From Flavobacterium gillisiae (GTDB lineage Bacteria > Bacteroidota > Bacteroidia > Flavobacteriales > Flavobacteriaceae): a stretch of DNA of 64,000 nucleotides. The stretch spans positions 124,001 to 188,000 of the forward strand of contig NZ_FNRD01000002.1 in NCBI RefSeq assembly GCF_900107635.1, written 5' to 3'. Under the pieces are notes generated by a model. It was not told where the DNA came from and did no database searches. It saw only the letters and a list, made by a program, of their open reading frames with translations. Below, one piece after another: positions 18,201-25,979 of the stretch; position 1 is the first letter of the stretch; each line of letters begins with the position of its first letter. Made by a program: the position numbers and the translations under genes.

Positions 18201-19094
18201 TGCAATTGGACCTCCCGCTGTTATTGTTGGAGTCGAAGGTTTAGAATTGACAACTAAAGAAATAGTTTTAGAATTAGAATACAAATTACTCCCATAATAA
18301 GTAGAATAATTTATTGTGGCTACATAAGTACCAGACTGACTCGCTATAAAGCTTGGATTTAAAGCGCTAAATATTGAAATAGTATTATCGGGCGCCTTTA
18401 TTGACCATGAATAATTTACTCCAGAAATAGAACCGTTTGAAGTAGTTGCGCCAAACGTTCCTGATACATTCCCAAATAAATTAATTGTTCCGTTTTGACA
18501 TATTGGTGTATTTGAACTTGGATTTGCTACGATTGTACCACCACCTTGATTTACTTGATCAAAAGTAAATTCTGAATTTCCAGAACCTTTACATACAGCA
18601 AATTTTACAGTTCCAATATAAACAGCAACATTATTATTACATGTCCCTCCGTCATCAAATTTTCCAGGAGAATTAATTTTAATAGTTGTATTTTCAGGGA
18701 AATAAATAAAATTATTCCCTGAAAATTTCACTAAAGCCGAAGCGTTTATCGTTACATTTAAAGTTTTCACATCAATGTCAGCTCCCACAATTAAAACACC
18801 CGAAACACCTTCACCAATTACCAATGCACCAAAAGTATTTGGCGTACTACTACTAATTGTAATTGCTTGATTATCAAGAATAGTTACCGTTCCTGTTCCT
18901 GTAAATTGCCCTGGATAACCTTGTGGAGAAGTACCTGATGGAGTGACCCATACAATACCGTTATAATATTTCCAGCTTGAAAGCGCAGTCCAGTTTCCTG
19001 CAGTTACATTAGACTTGTAATCCCCAAGACTTTGAGATAAGACCATAAATGGCAACAAAAATAAAACAACGTAGAATAGTAATTTTTTTATCAT
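15246..19094 (-). CDS. Large modular secreted protein with Ig-like repeats and T9SS sorting region
   Basis: A 1282-residue exported protein with a signal peptide ending near FMVLSQS. The N-terminal 150 residues resemble a beta-helical or fold-mediating region (LGDYKSNVTAGNWTALSSW). Then come several Ig-like/PKD-like domains, including two 92-residue near-identical units (PNLPASVNI...SPSGAICSGTSVTF). From about residue 740 it is homologous to the C-terminal 550 residues of its neighbour at 9847-14943, ending NGQSVTQKIVY, the predicted T9SS sorting signal. The two genes lie head to tail 302 bases apart with separate terminators, so they are paralogs rather than one operon. Probably a surface adhesin; substrate unknown. 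Confidence 0.87.
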   Translation of the reverse strand: MIKKLLFYVVLFLLPFMVLSQSLGDYKSNVTAGNWTALSSWKYYNGIVWVTPSGTSPQGYPGQFTGTGTVTILDNQAITISSSTPNTFGALVIGEGVSGVLIVGADIDVKTLNVTINASALVKFSGNNFIYFPENTTIKINSPGKFDDGGTCNNNVAVYIGTVKFAVCKGSGNSEFTFDQVNQGGGTIVANPSSNTPICQNGTINLFGNVSGTFGATTSNGSISGVNYSWSIKAPDNTISIFSALNPSFIASQSGTYVATINYSTYYGSNLYSNSKTISLVVNSKPSTPTITAGGPIAICSGGSVTLTSSVGTSYLWSTGATTQSVNATTAGSYTVQITNSSGCLSASSIATVVSVNALPNNVTNGFFATTICTGGSPQLTFDADDTTYSAPYSITYKNNSTSVEYTVAIQSAAPYSFKPADNPTSNTGYTLVSISNATCTRTNGFVNAGANLNVRPMPTATISGTTSVCVGASSPNITFTNPQTVAITVTYTINNGGLQTVDIVAKSGTVSGTTNVPVVTSAAGTFVYSLVSATYQSTDFCSNTISGSATVTVNPNLPASVNIAASPSGAICSGTSVTFAATPTNGGITPAYQWYNGATIISGATASTYTSTSLVNGDAIKVIMTSNATCATGSPATSNTVSMAVNPNLPASVNIVASPSGAICSGTSVTFTATPTNGGATPAYQWYNGATIISGAIASTYTSTSLANGDSIKVIMTSNGTCATTSPSNSNIVTMTVPAAAIWNGSGWTNGPPTSAQALIFNGTYNSIGDIVACSCQVNSGSVTINSGHALKITNGLTVSGGSLTFEDKASLVQVNSGVTNSGNITYKRITPGVVTNFDYTYWSSPVSPQTLYSVSPQTLGDKFYSFNGATDNWVQEPSSALMAKGIGYIIRGPQNFAAPKPPGFYEASFVGVPNNGNVSIAISTSVEASYLLGNPYPSALDADTFIKSNAILEGTLYFWTHKTAIGAGTTNLGSGLYAYTSDDYASYNLTGGAAAGSGSSIPLGKIGSGQGFFVNTTNSGSINFTNTMRVGVGLITLDNSQFFKTKSGQKATVVEKNRVWLNLTNTQGAFKQTLIGYVSGATNDFDSRYDGESFDGNEFIDFYSINSDKNLVIQGRALPFVDTDEVPLGYSSTIAGDFTISIDQVDGLFTGKEIYLKDNMTNSIHNLNKSAYDYKTEIGTFNNRFTLRYTNANKTLAKEDFELAEYGVLISNKNKEVKVNSSVENIDKVLIFDMSGRQVYKNTTVNNKVLVIRNIQSEKQILIVKVELQNGQSVTQKIVY
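16881..17432 (-). repeat. Tandem coding repeat, two units of 276 bp
   Basis: Two adjacent 92-codon Ig-like units; the same bases recur with a period of 276 (for example CAAATCGCTC at 17101 and 17377). Similar in kind to, but different in sequence from, the repeat in the neighbouring gene. Confidence 0.8.
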
Positions 19095-19382
19095 ATTTTT
19101 CTTAAATGATTTTTATTTAAAGCAGGTCATCTCTAAAAAAAGAAAAACCCTACATTACAAAATAAATTAAAAATAAATTAAACAATACAACAAAGTCGTT
19201 AACTTGCATATTAATCCGATATACTACCATTTCACAGTCACAAAACACTTAAACGTTTTACTTCCAACTTATTAAAAGCCTATTTATTAATAAAAAAAGC
19301 CTATCAAGACAATTAAACTAAATAATATTCAGCCCCTATTTTAAATTTAGAATGTCAATTTTAAAATCTTTAAAAAACCAAA

Positions 19383-19853
19383 ATGAAAGAAGTGTACTCC
19401 ATAAACGACGCAACGAACAAAATAGAACACTACTGCGCTTATCAAGAACGCTGTCATACTGAAGTGGAGCAGAAATTGAGAAGCATGAAAATGGATTCTG
19501 AAGAAATAAGTGTCATTATATCCCATCTTATCAACGATAATTTCCTTAACGAGGAACGTTTTGCTTGTAGTTTTGCCAGAGGAAAACACCGGATTAAACA
19601 TTGGGGGACGATCCGGATTACAAATGAGCTAAAATTCAGAAAAATAAATTCTCGCCTAATTACTACAGCACTGAAAGAAATCACTCCTGAAGAATACTTA
19701 GATACTTTTGAGAAACTTGCAGACAGAACTTGGGAAAATATCTCAGAGACAAATGCATTGAAAAAGAGAAAGAAATTTTGTGATAATTTGCTGCGAAAAG
19801 GTTTTGAGAGCGATATAGTGTATGAAAAAGTCAAAGAATTAGAAGCGATGTAA
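19383..19853 (+). CDS. recX: Regulatory protein RecX
   Basis: RecX binds RecA filaments and limits recombination. The 156-residue protein has the family's three-helix repeats: IEHYCAYQERCHTEVEQKL, then LINDNFLNEERFACSFARGK with the conserved (F/L)xxExRFA-like core, then KKRKKFCDNLLRKGFESDIV. It stands alone, divergent from the giant secreted protein. recA is not in the window. The weak box TAAATTTA about 40 bases upstream may be its promoter. Confidence 0.9.
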   Translation: MKEVYSINDATNKIEHYCAYQERCHTEVEQKLRSMKMDSEEISVIISHLINDNFLNEERFACSFARGKHRIKHWGTIRITNELKFRKINSRLITTALKEITPEEYLDTFEKLADRTWENISETNALKKRKKFCDNLLRKGFESDIVYEKVKELEAM

Positions 19854-19897
19854 CAAGATGATAAAGCTTTTTTATTTTTATCAGCTATGAGAATCTT

Positions 19898-21049
19898 TTA
19901 AATCTGTGGCGAAAAAATAAAAACACTCAACAATTGCAACAGTTCACTAATTTCTTCTGGAGAATTAAAACTGTGCAAACAAAAACGAAGTCGCTCCTGC
20001 CCTTCGGGAACCGTTGGCGAAAGTATCGCTTTCACATTAAATCCTTTTTCTTGTAGTTTTTGAGCTATGGATGTAACATTTTCATTTCCCGGAATAATAG
20101 CCGATTGTATTGCTGATTTACTGTGTACAAAAAGTGGCTTTAAACTTAAAAGGTTTTTCTGCTGATTGAAAAAGACACTGCTTTCTCTTAGTTTTAAAAT
20201 TGGAGTTGAATCCTTTTGCAAATGTTGATATCCAATCAAAATTGCGGCAACGGAACGGAGCGAAAGCGCTGTGGTATGCTTAAAACTTTGGTCAAAACTT
20301 ACTAAACAATCCCTCAATTCAACCGAACCTAAAATCGCTGCTCCCTGACATCCTAAAGCATTTTCGAAAGTCAGAATACGAGCAAAAATAGCGTCTTGCA
20401 AACCTAGCATTTGAACAAATCCTTCGCCTTTAGAACCAAAAACGCCCAAAGCATGTGCTTCATCAACTACTAAATAACAATGGTACTTCCCCGTAAGCCG
20501 CACTAATTCCTCTAGATTCGGACAATCGCCATCCATAGAAAAAACAGATTCGGTTACGATATAAATAATCGTGTTTGGATTTAGTAAAATCAATTTTTCT
20601 AAATCTTCAAAATCATTATGATTGAATTTATAGGCTTTGGCATTCGACTGTGGAATTCCATCACAAATAGAGGCGTGACATAATTCATCGTATAAAATCA
20701 AATCTCCTTTTTGAGGAACTGCACTAAAAAAACCAATTGTAGCATCGCAACCTGAGTTGAAAATTAAAGCGGTTTCCGTTTGATGGAAATTAGCAATAAC
20801 AGCTTCTGCTTCTTGATACAGTTTGTGGTTCCCAGATGAAAATTGGGAACCAGTCGCTGCTTCTTCAATGAATTTATTTTTAATTAAATACTGCTGCCTG
20901 TCCTTAATAATAATTTCTGACTGAGAAAAACCTAAGTAATCATTCGATGCAAAATCAATTAAATCATTGAGCAAAACGAGTTTTCGTAAAGTATCGTTTT
21001 CTTGCTGTTGATCTAGTTCCGGCTGTACTGATTTTGTAAAACATTTCAT
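19898..21049 (-). CDS. AONS (BioF)-like alpha-oxoamine synthase homolog lacking the PLP lysine
   Basis: Full-length (383 residues) fold-type I homolog of 8-amino-7-oxononanoate synthase, with FASNDYLGFSQSE, VVDEAHALGVFG and PTVPEGQERLRF. In functional AONS the Schiff-base Lys lies in TFGKALG; here the stretch is TFENALGCQGAA, so residue 230 is Asn (codon AAT at 20362-20360). Other family-conserved positions have changed too: GSRLxSG is GSQFSSG, HASIRDG is HASICDG, and the usual SFIYTT is SFKHTT. It therefore should not work as a PLP-dependent AONS; it may be a pseudoenzyme or an early pseudogene without a frame break. It lies 60 bases after the TonB receptor gene on the same strand, likely one transcript. 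Confidence 0.82.
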   Translation of the reverse strand: MKCFTKSVQPELDQQQENDTLRKLVLLNDLIDFASNDYLGFSQSEIIIKDRQQYLIKNKFIEEAATGSQFSSGNHKLYQEAEAVIANFHQTETALIFNSGCDATIGFFSAVPQKGDLILYDELCHASICDGIPQSNAKAYKFNHNDFEDLEKLILLNPNTIIYIVTESVFSMDGDCPNLEELVRLTGKYHCYLVVDEAHALGVFGSKGEGFVQMLGLQDAIFARILTFENALGCQGAAILGSVELRDCLVSFDQSFKHTTALSLRSVAAILIGYQHLQKDSTPILKLRESSVFFNQQKNLLSLKPLFVHSKSAIQSAIIPGNENVTSIAQKLQEKGFNVKAILSPTVPEGQERLRFCLHSFNSPEEISELLQLLSVFIFSPQI

Positions 21050-21109
21050 ATCCCGAAAATATAAAAAGTCTGCCGATAATCTCGAACTTTAGGGTTAGAT
21101 TGTGATTGC

Positions 21110-22930
21110 CTATCTAAAATTATATTGTACGCCAAACAATAAATTACCTTTTGGCATAGGAACTAAATTCGTTTCTGTATACTCCGTGTTGAAAATATTG
21201 TTAGCAAACAATGACAACTCAAAAGCATGTAAAGTATAGGAAGCACCCAAATCTACAACTGAATATGAATCTCCCGCAGTTCGCTCCGCATAACGATATG
21301 AGATCGTATTACTGAAATTTTTCAAGAATTGCATATTGTAACTCCCCACAAACTGATGCTTTAATGAATTTAATGAATACTGTGAGAAAGCATAGGTACT
21401 TTCTTCTATATCATTCTGAATAAAAGAGTAACCAAATTGTAATTTTTGAGCAAATGAATTAAGATTAAAGCTATAAAGTAGTTGTGTTTCAAAACCTTTG
21501 GTAGTAACATCTTGAATGTTTTGTGCTTGCCAACGATCTGTAAGCTGCATTTTTACGTAATCAATTAAATGATCCGATTTGCGATTAAATACCGCCGCAG
21601 ATACATTAAAATTAGATGTATTCCATTTCAAACCAATTTCTTGCGAAAATGCTTTCTCCGGTTCTAAATTAGCATTCCCTATCGTAGTTGGAGATTTATA
21701 ATTCAAATCGGTAAAAGTTGGAATTCTGTAAGTATAACCCAAGTTACCATATACCTTCAGATTATCAAGCAATTCATATCCAACATCTATACCTGGAAAA
21801 GCAAAAAATTTGAAGTCAGAAAAATAAGTCACAGCTACTCCGGGAGTAATATCTAATTTTTTATTGAAAAATTCCATACGATGCTCTAAAAACAAAGTGC
21901 TTAGAAAACGGTTATTATCCCCAAGATTATTACTCGAAAGGAACACTTTAGCCGTTTCTATACCAAAGCCGGTAACACCGATATTTGACGTATACGATCC
22001 ATTTAATTCTGCAGCAATTTTGTTTGAAATATGCAAATTCCTGTAAATAGACGGATTCTTTCTAATATAAATATATTCGTCTTGATTACGTCTCCAATAT
22101 ACCTTTGGCTTCCAAGTAAAATTACCTTTTTTAATAACCGTTGAAAAACCAACTAAACTAGCATTTGTTTCTTCATATTGATCAATAGCTGCTGGCGAAG
22201 CATAAAAACCATTTGCCCCAAAGTTCTTTTCCGAAAGAGCAACCAACATCGTTATTGGCAATTTATTTTTATTAAAAACACTCTTCAACACAAAATTCTG
22301 ATTGTCAAAATCTGTATTATAGCGATATCCGTTCGATATGTTTTTCGAAAAATGCAAAATATGACTGCTTTCTTTCAAGCTAACTCCAGCGGTAACAGCG
22401 GCACTAAATTGACCATAAGAACCCGCCTGGAGACGTAATGAAGCATCATTATCAAGCGAATCCTTTGTAATGATATTTACAGCACCGGTAAAAGCATTTT
22501 GACCAAATACACGACTTGCTGGCCCTTTTATAATTTCAATTCTTTTAATAACTTCAATCGGCAAAGCTAAATTCATCGAGTGATGTCCCGTTTGAGCATC
22601 ATCTACCTTGAATCCATCTATAAGAAGCAGCGTTTGATCAAAACTTCCGCCTCGTATATATAAATCAGATTGCATACCACTAGTCCCACGACGTCTTACA
22701 TCAATTCCTGCAATTTGCTGTAAAGCATCGGCAACATTTGTCACTCCGGATTTTTTTATATCCTCGGCAGTAATTAACTGAATGGTTCTGGAATTTTCTT
22801 TGAAAGGCAAATCAATCCTACTGGATGTAATAACGACTTCTTGTAAGGAATCTATCTTTTGTGTATTTTCCTGTGCACTTACTATCAAAGAACCGATAAA
22901 AAAGAAAGCTGAAAAGTATTTATTTTTCAT
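21110..22930 (-). CDS. TonB-dependent outer-membrane receptor (BtuB-like size)
   Basis: A 606-residue receptor without a carboxypeptidase-like N-terminal domain. It has a signal peptide (ending VSAQ), a TonB-box-like segment DSLQEVVITSSR, a plug (VADALQQIAGIDVRRRG, GPASRVFGQNAFTGAVNIITK) to about residue 155 and a 22-strand-type barrel ending in FGVQYNFR. The short form is typical of cofactor or metal receptors. It is divergent from a MocR-like regulator 77 bases away, whose likely operator overlaps its promoter, and is followed by the AONS-like gene. A role in taking up a vitamin-like molecule is an inference from this context only. Confidence 0.9.
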   Translation of the reverse strand: MKNKYFSAFFFIGSLIVSAQENTQKIDSLQEVVITSSRIDLPFKENSRTIQLITAEDIKKSGVTNVADALQQIAGIDVRRRGTSGMQSDLYIRGGSFDQTLLLIDGFKVDDAQTGHHSMNLALPIEVIKRIEIIKGPASRVFGQNAFTGAVNIITKDSLDNDASLRLQAGSYGQFSAAVTAGVSLKESSHILHFSKNISNGYRYNTDFDNQNFVLKSVFNKNKLPITMLVALSEKNFGANGFYASPAAIDQYEETNASLVGFSTVIKKGNFTWKPKVYWRRNQDEYIYIRKNPSIYRNLHISNKIAAELNGSYTSNIGVTGFGIETAKVFLSSNNLGDNNRFLSTLFLEHRMEFFNKKLDITPGVAVTYFSDFKFFAFPGIDVGYELLDNLKVYGNLGYTYRIPTFTDLNYKSPTTIGNANLEPEKAFSQEIGLKWNTSNFNVSAAVFNRKSDHLIDYVKMQLTDRWQAQNIQDVTTKGFETQLLYSFNLNSFAQKLQFGYSFIQNDIEESTYAFSQYSLNSLKHQFVGSYNMQFLKNFSNTISYRYAERTAGDSYSVVDLGASYTLHAFELSLFANNIFNTEYTETNLVPMPKGNLLFGVQYNFR

Positions 22931-22962
22931 TTATTAAAGTGTTGAATTATTTTAAAACGCTG

Positions 22963-23023
22963 CAAAAGTATTAACTTTCCGGACTACTAAAATAGTCCAG
23001 TTTTAAAATGATAGATAGTCCGG
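22963..23023. promoter_or_regulatory. Divergent promoter and candidate operator of the MocR-like regulator
   Basis: The minus strand has a -7 element TACTTTTG (22970-22963) for the receptor gene. Upstream lie CCGGACTA (22979-22986), TAGTCC (22993-22998) and TAGTCCGG (23016-23023), that is, an inverted repeat plus a direct repeat 23 bp apart. The last copy is within the first codons of the regulator gene. No -33 TTG is present, which would fit an activated promoter. The whole layout suggests binding by the adjacent regulator and autoregulation; not proven. Confidence 0.6.
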
Positions 23024-24504
23024 TTAATACGTTGTTAAAAAGCCTTATCCAATTTGATAAATCAAGTGCCAGCCCTGTGTATATACAAATCTCCCAACAA
23101 ATCATCAACGCCATTCAGCGTAGCTATTTAGCAGGAGGCTCTTTATTGCCAGGAACTAGAATCTTTAGCCAATTAATAAATGTGCACCGAAACACAGCCG
23201 TTGCAGTATATGATGAATTAGCTTCTCAAGGTTGGGTTGAAATAATTGCAAACAAAGGGACTTTTATATCAGTTCCTGAACAGAGAACAGCCACAATAAA
23301 AGCGGGTTCGAACCAATTAGGAGACATTTATAACTTTGCAGAAACAACTGGATTTCCCTTTCAGCCCTCTTTTCATTTATCATCAACGCAAGAATATTCA
23401 GAAGCAAAGTACGAACTAAATGATGGGCAACCCGACTTAAGACTTCATCCCATTCATGAATTTTCAAAATGGTATGGCGCTTCTATGGGACGTAAATCAT
23501 TAATTTCGAAATGGAATCAAAATAAAAAAACAAAGTATTCTGTATTTGAAAACCAACTCTGTAATTACTTAAACGCTACAAGGGGACTTCACATAAAACC
23601 AAAAAACGTCATCAGCACAAGAAGTACAGAAATGAGTTTGTACATCATATCGCAACTTCTAATTCGCCCAAAAGATGTGGTTTTGGTTGGGGATTTGAGC
23701 AATTATGCTGCCAACATGATTTTTCAACAGTCGGGCTCCATTATCAAAACAATCCCTATTGACGAACAAGGCTTAAATGTTGATTATATTAAAACACATT
23801 TTGTAAAAGGCGCGATTCGCTGCGTTTATATTTGTGCCAATCGCGACTACCCAACAACTGTTTCACTAACAGCAGAACGTCGCTTAAAACTGTTGCAACT
23901 TGCAAAGGAATACCAGTTTGCCATTATAGAAGATGATTATGACTATGATTTTCAGTTTGAAGGCTTGGCTATGCTACCTATGGCTAGCTCGGATGCAAAT
24001 GGAATGGTGATCTATTTGGGAAAACTTGGACAATCTTTATTTCCGAGTTTTCAAACAGGATTTGTAGTAGCACCAGAAAATTTAATTTCAGAAGCCAAGA
24101 ACTATTTGCAAATGCTAGACCGCCAAGGCGATTTAACACAAGAACAAATGCTATCCGAATTGATTTATGAAGGTGAAATTCATCGATTACTCAAAAAAAA
24201 CATACTGATCTATAAGCAAAGACGGGATTTTTTATACCAATGTCTTGAAGAAAATTTTAAAGATGCTATCCGTTTTAAAAAACCAACGGGTGGTTTAGCA
24301 ATATGGTTACAGTTTAATACCGTAATTCCCTTGGTTCAACTTTCAGAACAAGCGCTACGCTATGATTTGTTTTTGCCAAAAACCATACTTTATCAAGACA
24401 AAGACACTTGCGCTATTCGTCTAGGCTTTGGACATTTGAATGAAGAAGAAATTGAAATTATAGTAAAAAAATTGAAACAGGCTTATGATTCGACTTTAAA
24501 ATAA
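23008..24504 (+). CDS. GntR/MocR-like transcriptional regulator with aminotransferase-like domain lacking the PLP lysine
   Basis: A 498-residue MocR-type chimera: a GntR winged helix over about residues 15-84 (SPVYIQISQQIINAI, LPGTRIFSQLINVHRNTAV), a linker, and an aminotransferase-like domain. MocR proteins normally bind PLP through a Lys in a stretch such as GSFSKTLFP. Here it is GKLGQSLFP, so residue 342 is Gln (CAA at 24031-24033); a Lys is present three residues earlier (K339). The TPHHQ-like motif is CANRD and the usual GSQ is STE, while EDDYDYDFQ and IRLGFG are kept. It may have stopped using PLP or bind it in another way. It is divergent from the TonB receptor and is probably its regulator. 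Confidence 0.85.
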   Translation: MIDSPVNTLLKSLIQFDKSSASPVYIQISQQIINAIQRSYLAGGSLLPGTRIFSQLINVHRNTAVAVYDELASQGWVEIIANKGTFISVPEQRTATIKAGSNQLGDIYNFAETTGFPFQPSFHLSSTQEYSEAKYELNDGQPDLRLHPIHEFSKWYGASMGRKSLISKWNQNKKTKYSVFENQLCNYLNATRGLHIKPKNVISTRSTEMSLYIISQLLIRPKDVVLVGDLSNYAANMIFQQSGSIIKTIPIDEQGLNVDYIKTHFVKGAIRCVYICANRDYPTTVSLTAERRLKLLQLAKEYQFAIIEDDYDYDFQFEGLAMLPMASSDANGMVIYLGKLGQSLFPSFQTGFVVAPENLISEAKNYLQMLDRQGDLTQEQMLSELIYEGEIHRLLKKNILIYKQRRDFLYQCLEENFKDAIRFKKPTGGLAIWLQFNTVIPLVQLSEQALRYDLFLPKTILYQDKDTCAIRLGFGHLNEEEIEIIVKKLKQAYDSTLK

Positions 24505-24624
24505 AAAATCATCAATTGCTTTATTGACTTTCCATTCTAAAGTTCCTAAACAGACCGCTAAAGTATAGTTCTCCGCTATTACTCCTGTAAACAATCCTAA
24601 TGTCACGCTGTTAAAATCAAAACT
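24496..24624 (-). other. Unassigned open fragment overlapping the end of the MocR-like gene
   Basis: The minus strand is open for about 43 codons and reads in part LGLFTGVIAENYTLAVCLG then LEWKVNKAIDDFLF before a stop at 24498-24496. It has no start codon of its own and looks protein-like. It may be the tail of a decayed gene joined to the broken bioF copy upstream. I cannot name a family; it could also be chance. Confidence 0.25.
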
Positions 24625-25281
24625 TCAGGCTGTAAATCCTACATTTGAATCATTCCTTCGCCATTATCTCCAAAAACACCTAATGCATGTGCTTCATCAA
24701 TAACCAAAAAGCAATTGTATTTATTAGAAACAGCAATTAATTCTTCTAGATTAGGCGTATCACCATCCATGGAGAAAACACTTTCAGTAACAATATAAAT
24801 AGTCGCGTCCTGATTGCGCTGAATTAACTTTTCGAGCGCTTCAAAGTCATTATGAGCAAACTTATAGGCTTTAGCGTTAGAAAGGTTAATTCCATCTCTA
24901 ATAGAAGCATGACAGAGTTCGTCATATACTATCAAATCCCCTTTTTGAGGAACTGAACTGAAAAACCCCACATTAGCATCGTAACCAGAATTAAATAGCA
25001 AAGCAGCTTCTGATTGCTGAAACTGGGCAATATAATTTTCGGTGGTTTGGTACAACGGATGATTTCCTGAAATTAACCTCGAACCTGTTGCTTCATTTTG
25101 AGTAAACCTACTATCAACTAAATACTGATGTGTAGCATTGAAAAACAACTTACGATTGCGATAATCCAAGATAATCATTGGATGCAAAATCAATTAAATT
25201 TGGACTTAAAGGTAATTCACGCAATGAATTGAATTCAATACGCTGTGCCAACTTATTGGATAATAAATCTGGAAATCGTTT
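24612..25281 (-). pseudogene. bioF: Broken bioF (AONS) pseudogene
   Basis: Two frames together spell a BioF N-terminal two-thirds. From about 25281, one frame reads KLAQRIEFNSLRELPLSPN, IDFASNDYLGLSQS, then a stop at 25152-25150. The adjacent frame continues with NATHQYLVDSRFTQNEATGS, GNHPLYQ, DELCHASIRDG and DEAHALGVFG and ends at a stop at 24641-24639 just before the PLP-lysine region. The change fits Glu-to-stop (GAA to TAA) plus one extra T in a T run. No in-frame start codon remains near the -7-like TATTTTTG (25297-25290). It keeps the canonical GSRLISG and HASIRDG, unlike the full-length copy at 19898. Confidence 0.85.
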
Positions 25282-25353
25282 CCAAACTACAAAAATACAC
25301 AACTATATTGGTTAATAAACTTGATAAAATTATCGTTTAGGATACTTTAATTA

Positions 25354-25381
25354 TTGTTTATCAATAATTTTCATATATTTG
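25354..25381 (+). promoter_or_regulatory. Promoter of the DUF2975-HTH module (-33 TTG, N17, -7 TATATTTG)
   Basis: TTG at 25354-25356 and TATATTTG at 25374-25381 have consensus spacing. An in-frame TTG at 25379 lies inside the -7 box, so the real start is the ATG at 25406. Confidence 0.7.
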
Positions 25382-25405
25382 TCGAAACTTATAATTTCAA
25401 AAAAA

Positions 25406-25918
25406 ATGAAAAAATTACAATTCTTAAAAGCTACATTAGACTTTTTTTGGTTTTTCTCGCTGATTGGCGCCATTGGGATTCTGATATTCTCAACTTTTTA
25501 TTTATTTGTTTCAGATATAGACATTCCTATAAAAATACAAGGTCAACAAATCACAGCTAATGATTTACCATCTAAACTAATTATCATCGCAAATATCATA
25601 ACCGGATTACTCTTTCTATTTAGTATCCACTTATTAAGAAAAGTGGTTGTACATTTTCAAAAAAGAGAAATTTTTAATCCTGATGTCATAAAATATTTTA
25701 ATTTAATAGGAAAAATTATTATTATCTCTTCGCTCATTAGCAACTTAACCGAGCTTATTTTCGATCTACTTAAACAAGAACATATTTCGTTATCCTTAGA
25801 TTTCGGAAGCTATGATTCCTTCTTAATTTCTATCAGTTTAGGATTATTTTTTATGGTTATTAGCGAGATTTTCAAAATCGCAAAGAATATGAAAGAAGAA
25901 AACGAATTAACAATTTAG
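25406..25918 (+). CDS. DUF2975-type membrane protein 1
   Basis: A 170-residue protein with four membrane segments (about 12-35, 62-82, 98-120 and 138-158) and a charged C-terminus ending ENELTI. The layout fits DUF2975, a family often paired with a small YozG-like HTH regulator, as here. The ATG at 25406 is chosen over an upstream TTG that overlaps the promoter. A second similar protein and an HTH gene follow on the same strand, 61 and 2 bases apart, so the three form a module. What the membrane proteins sense or control is not known. Confidence 0.78.
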   Translation: MKKLQFLKATLDFFWFFSLIGAIGILIFSTFYLFVSDIDIPIKIQGQQITANDLPSKLIIIANIITGLLFLFSIHLLRKVVVHFQKREIFNPDVIKYFNLIGKIIIISSLISNLTELIFDLLKQEHISLSLDFGSYDSFLISISLGLFFMVISEIFKIAKNMKEENELTI

Positions 25919-25979
25919 TACTGCCAATCATTATACTCATCGACATAAAGTTTACAAACCTTATTATTTAAAAAAGAAA

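Noticed and set aside
19454..19834. Long open frame antisense to recX
   Set aside because: The plus strand codes for a clear RecX; the antisense frame has no recognisable motif.
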